A stretch of 30,932 bases of DNA from an uncultured Eubacterium sp. Its GTDB lineage: Bacteria > Bacillota > Clostridia > Lachnospirales > Lachnospiraceae. Below the pieces are notes generated by a model that was given only the letters and a program-made list of their open reading frames with translations, did not search any database and was not told where the DNA came from. Shown here one piece after another: positions 30,188 through 30,932 of the stretch. The position numbers and the translations under genes are program-made. Location: contig CAJTMV010000045.1 of assembly GCA_910577225.1 (NCBI GenBank), positions 1-30,932 of the forward strand, in the 5' to 3' direction. Each line of letters opens with the position of its first letter. Positions within the stretch are counted from its first letter, which is position 1.

Positions 30188-30447
30188 ATAAAAGCCTTGT
30201 AAATAACAGGGTACTACTTCTGTCTCGTAGGATTTTTCTCAATTTACACTCGTAAGTTCCCAGTTTCGGCTGTGGAAAATCGGACGAGTTGTCTACTTAT
30301 TTCTTGGACAACTCTATTATCTCTAATCTTACGAGAAAAGTAAAGTGGAAATATTAACTTTCAGAACGAATTTTCGTTTAAAACTTTTAATATAGCACGT
30401 TTACGTCACAGCCTGTAAGTATTTCCATAATTGCTCATTGAAGTGGT
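30188..30447. other. AT-rich structured region between tRNA-Leu and the IS end
   Basis: No protein gene is visible. Nested inverted repeats are present: CTCGTAAG (30249-30256) with CTTACGAG (30328-30335), and inside them GAGTTGTC (30286-30293) with GACAACTC (30307-30314). A possible minus-strand promoter, TTTACT-17-GATAAT (30316-30344), could drive the tRNA with a leader of about 120 nt. Confidence 0.45.
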
Positions 30448-30452
30448 AAACT

Positions 30453-30486
30453 AAAACTGGACACGGGGGTGCAAAAACTAGACACG
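30453..30486 (+). repeat. Direct repeat near the left end of the IS3-type element
   Basis: AAAACTGGACACG (30453-30465) and AAAACTAGACACG (30474-30486) are 12/13 identical at a 21-bp period, two helical turns. They lie just outside the transposase promoter, where transposase-binding end repeats are expected. The right end is outside the window, so inverted repeats cannot be confirmed. Confidence 0.55.
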
Positions 30487-30487
30487 A

Positions 30488-30496
30488 TGGTATAAT
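30488..30496 (+). promoter_or_regulatory. Extended -10 promoter of the transposase gene
   Basis: TGGTATAAT is a complete extended -10 about 65 nt before the orfA start. No good -35 is present, as is common for weak IS promoters. Confidence 0.5.
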
Positions 30497-30560
30497 CTAT
30501 GTACAAAGGAAATATCATTCGTGGACAAGTGGCACCATTCAGTGAACAGGAGGTTTGCCA

Positions 30561-30929
30561 ATGAAGTACACCAAGGAACAACGCTTGGACATCGCCAAGC
30601 GCGTATACGATGGGGAACTGACCGTGGAGGAAGCGGCAGTCAAGTATGAACTCAACCCATCCAGTGTGAAAGGCTATCTTCGCCTTTACCGTGCTGAAAC
30701 GGGACTTCCGCCCAGGACGCACAAGAAGAAAACCGGAAACGTCACACAGCCTACCCGGGATCCGAAGGATTCCAGCCTCAAAGAGTATGAATCCATGTCA
30801 AAAGAAGAACTCATTGATGCCCTCGTCATGGCACGGATAAACGAAGCCCGCTTAAAAAAAGGATACTCAGTGAAAGGAAGTGGTGTGGAGAAGGAGTATC
30901 TTCCTATCGCCAGCGGGAATACCAAGTGA
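30561..30929 (+). CDS. IS3-family transposase OrfA (HTH)
   Basis: A 122-residue protein. The N-terminal helix-turn-helix is KYTKEQRLDIAKRVYDGELT, then AAVKYELNPSSVKGYLRLY. A basic linker (RTHKKKTGNVTQ) and a leucine-zipper-like helix (SKEELIDALVMARINEARLK) follow, the usual OrfA layout. The ATG at 30561 has AGGAGG 7 nt upstream. A7G at 30854-30861 is a -1 slippery site; the -1 frame then stays open to the window end (SSYRQREYQVI), where OrfB, the DDE catalytic part, would begin. OrfA alone ends at 30929. Confidence 0.8.
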   Translation: MKYTKEQRLDIAKRVYDGELTVEEAAVKYELNPSSVKGYLRLYRAETGLPPRTHKKKTGNVTQPTRDPKDSSLKEYESMSKEELIDALVMARINEARLKKGYSVKGSGVEKEYLPIASGNTK

Positions 30930-30932
30930 TAT

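Larger units (their letters stand above)
30448..30932 (+). mobile_element. IS3-family insertion sequence, left part only
   Basis: An HTH-type OrfA, terminal direct repeats and an A7G slippery site identify an IS3-like element cut by the window end. The left boundary near 30448 is an estimate from the repeat and the change in base composition. The element appears to sit in the AT-rich DNA beside tRNA-Leu. Confidence 0.65.

Noticed and set aside
30188..30447. Prophage or genomic-island attachment site at tRNA-Leu
   Set aside because: No integrase and no duplicated tRNA 3' end are seen; only an IS end lies nearby.

Overview
The window looks like chromosomal DNA of an anaerobic, spore-forming Firmicute of the class Clostridia, most likely a gut Lachnospiraceae relative. 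The reasons are a SipL-type spore protein (SPOCS domains plus LysM), a Veg protein, a long-form hibernation factor, a MetAP with a SEC-C zinc motif, a Firmicutes-style tRNA-Leu without an encoded CCA, strong AGGAGG ribosome binding sites, and sigma-A-like promoters with 16-17 bp spacers. The species assignment is inference. The genes are short-range, mixed-strand chromosomal units. Only the right end (about 29.4-30.9 kb) looks accessory.

Layout. 1-2.6 kb: a 15-bp tandem repeat, methionine aminopeptidase, and an NlpC/P60 peptidoglycan hydrolase, both on the minus strand. 2.8-5.3 kb: sipL, veg and a PrcB-like lipoprotein, all minus; the veg terminator hairpin contains the sipL ribosome binding site. 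5.6-8.9 kb: plsC (plus) converging on a ddl-murF operon (minus). 9.0-11.4 kb: a helical protein of unknown function, hpf, a NUDIX hydrolase, and a 59-residue gene with its own strong promoter. 11.6-14.1 kb: glgB divergent from a TetR-type regulator. 14.2-16.6 kb: uxaC, a 700-bp regulatory intergenic region with several operator-like repeats, and an HPr-like protein that lacks the phospho-accepting histidine. 16.8-21.8 kb: a same-strand run of membrane acyltransferase, response regulator, histidine kinase, APS kinase (cysC) and sulfotransferase. 22.0-25.5 kb: a class A penicillin-binding protein and a YigZ-family protein. 25.6-27.8 kb: CDP-glucose 4,6-dehydratase divergent from a xylose-isomerase-like TIM barrel. 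27.9-29.4 kb: two genes of unknown function and a small coupled reading frame. 29.4-30.9 kb: an orphan HicB, tRNA-Leu(UAG), structured AT-rich DNA, and the left end of an IS3-type element that runs off the window.

Much of the content is envelope biology: wall precursor ligation (Ddl, MurF), wall polymerisation (PBP1A), wall cleavage (NlpC/P60), phospholipid synthesis (PlsC), surface O-acylation, and a deoxyhexose precursor enzyme. The most interesting module is the acyltransferase / two-component / CysC / sulfotransferase run. CysC would make PAPS and the adjacent sulfotransferase would use it. No ATP sulfurylase or sulfate-assimilation gene lies nearby, so this looks like dedicated sulfation of a surface glycan, lipid or small molecule rather than cysteine synthesis. 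The acceptor cannot be read from the sequence.
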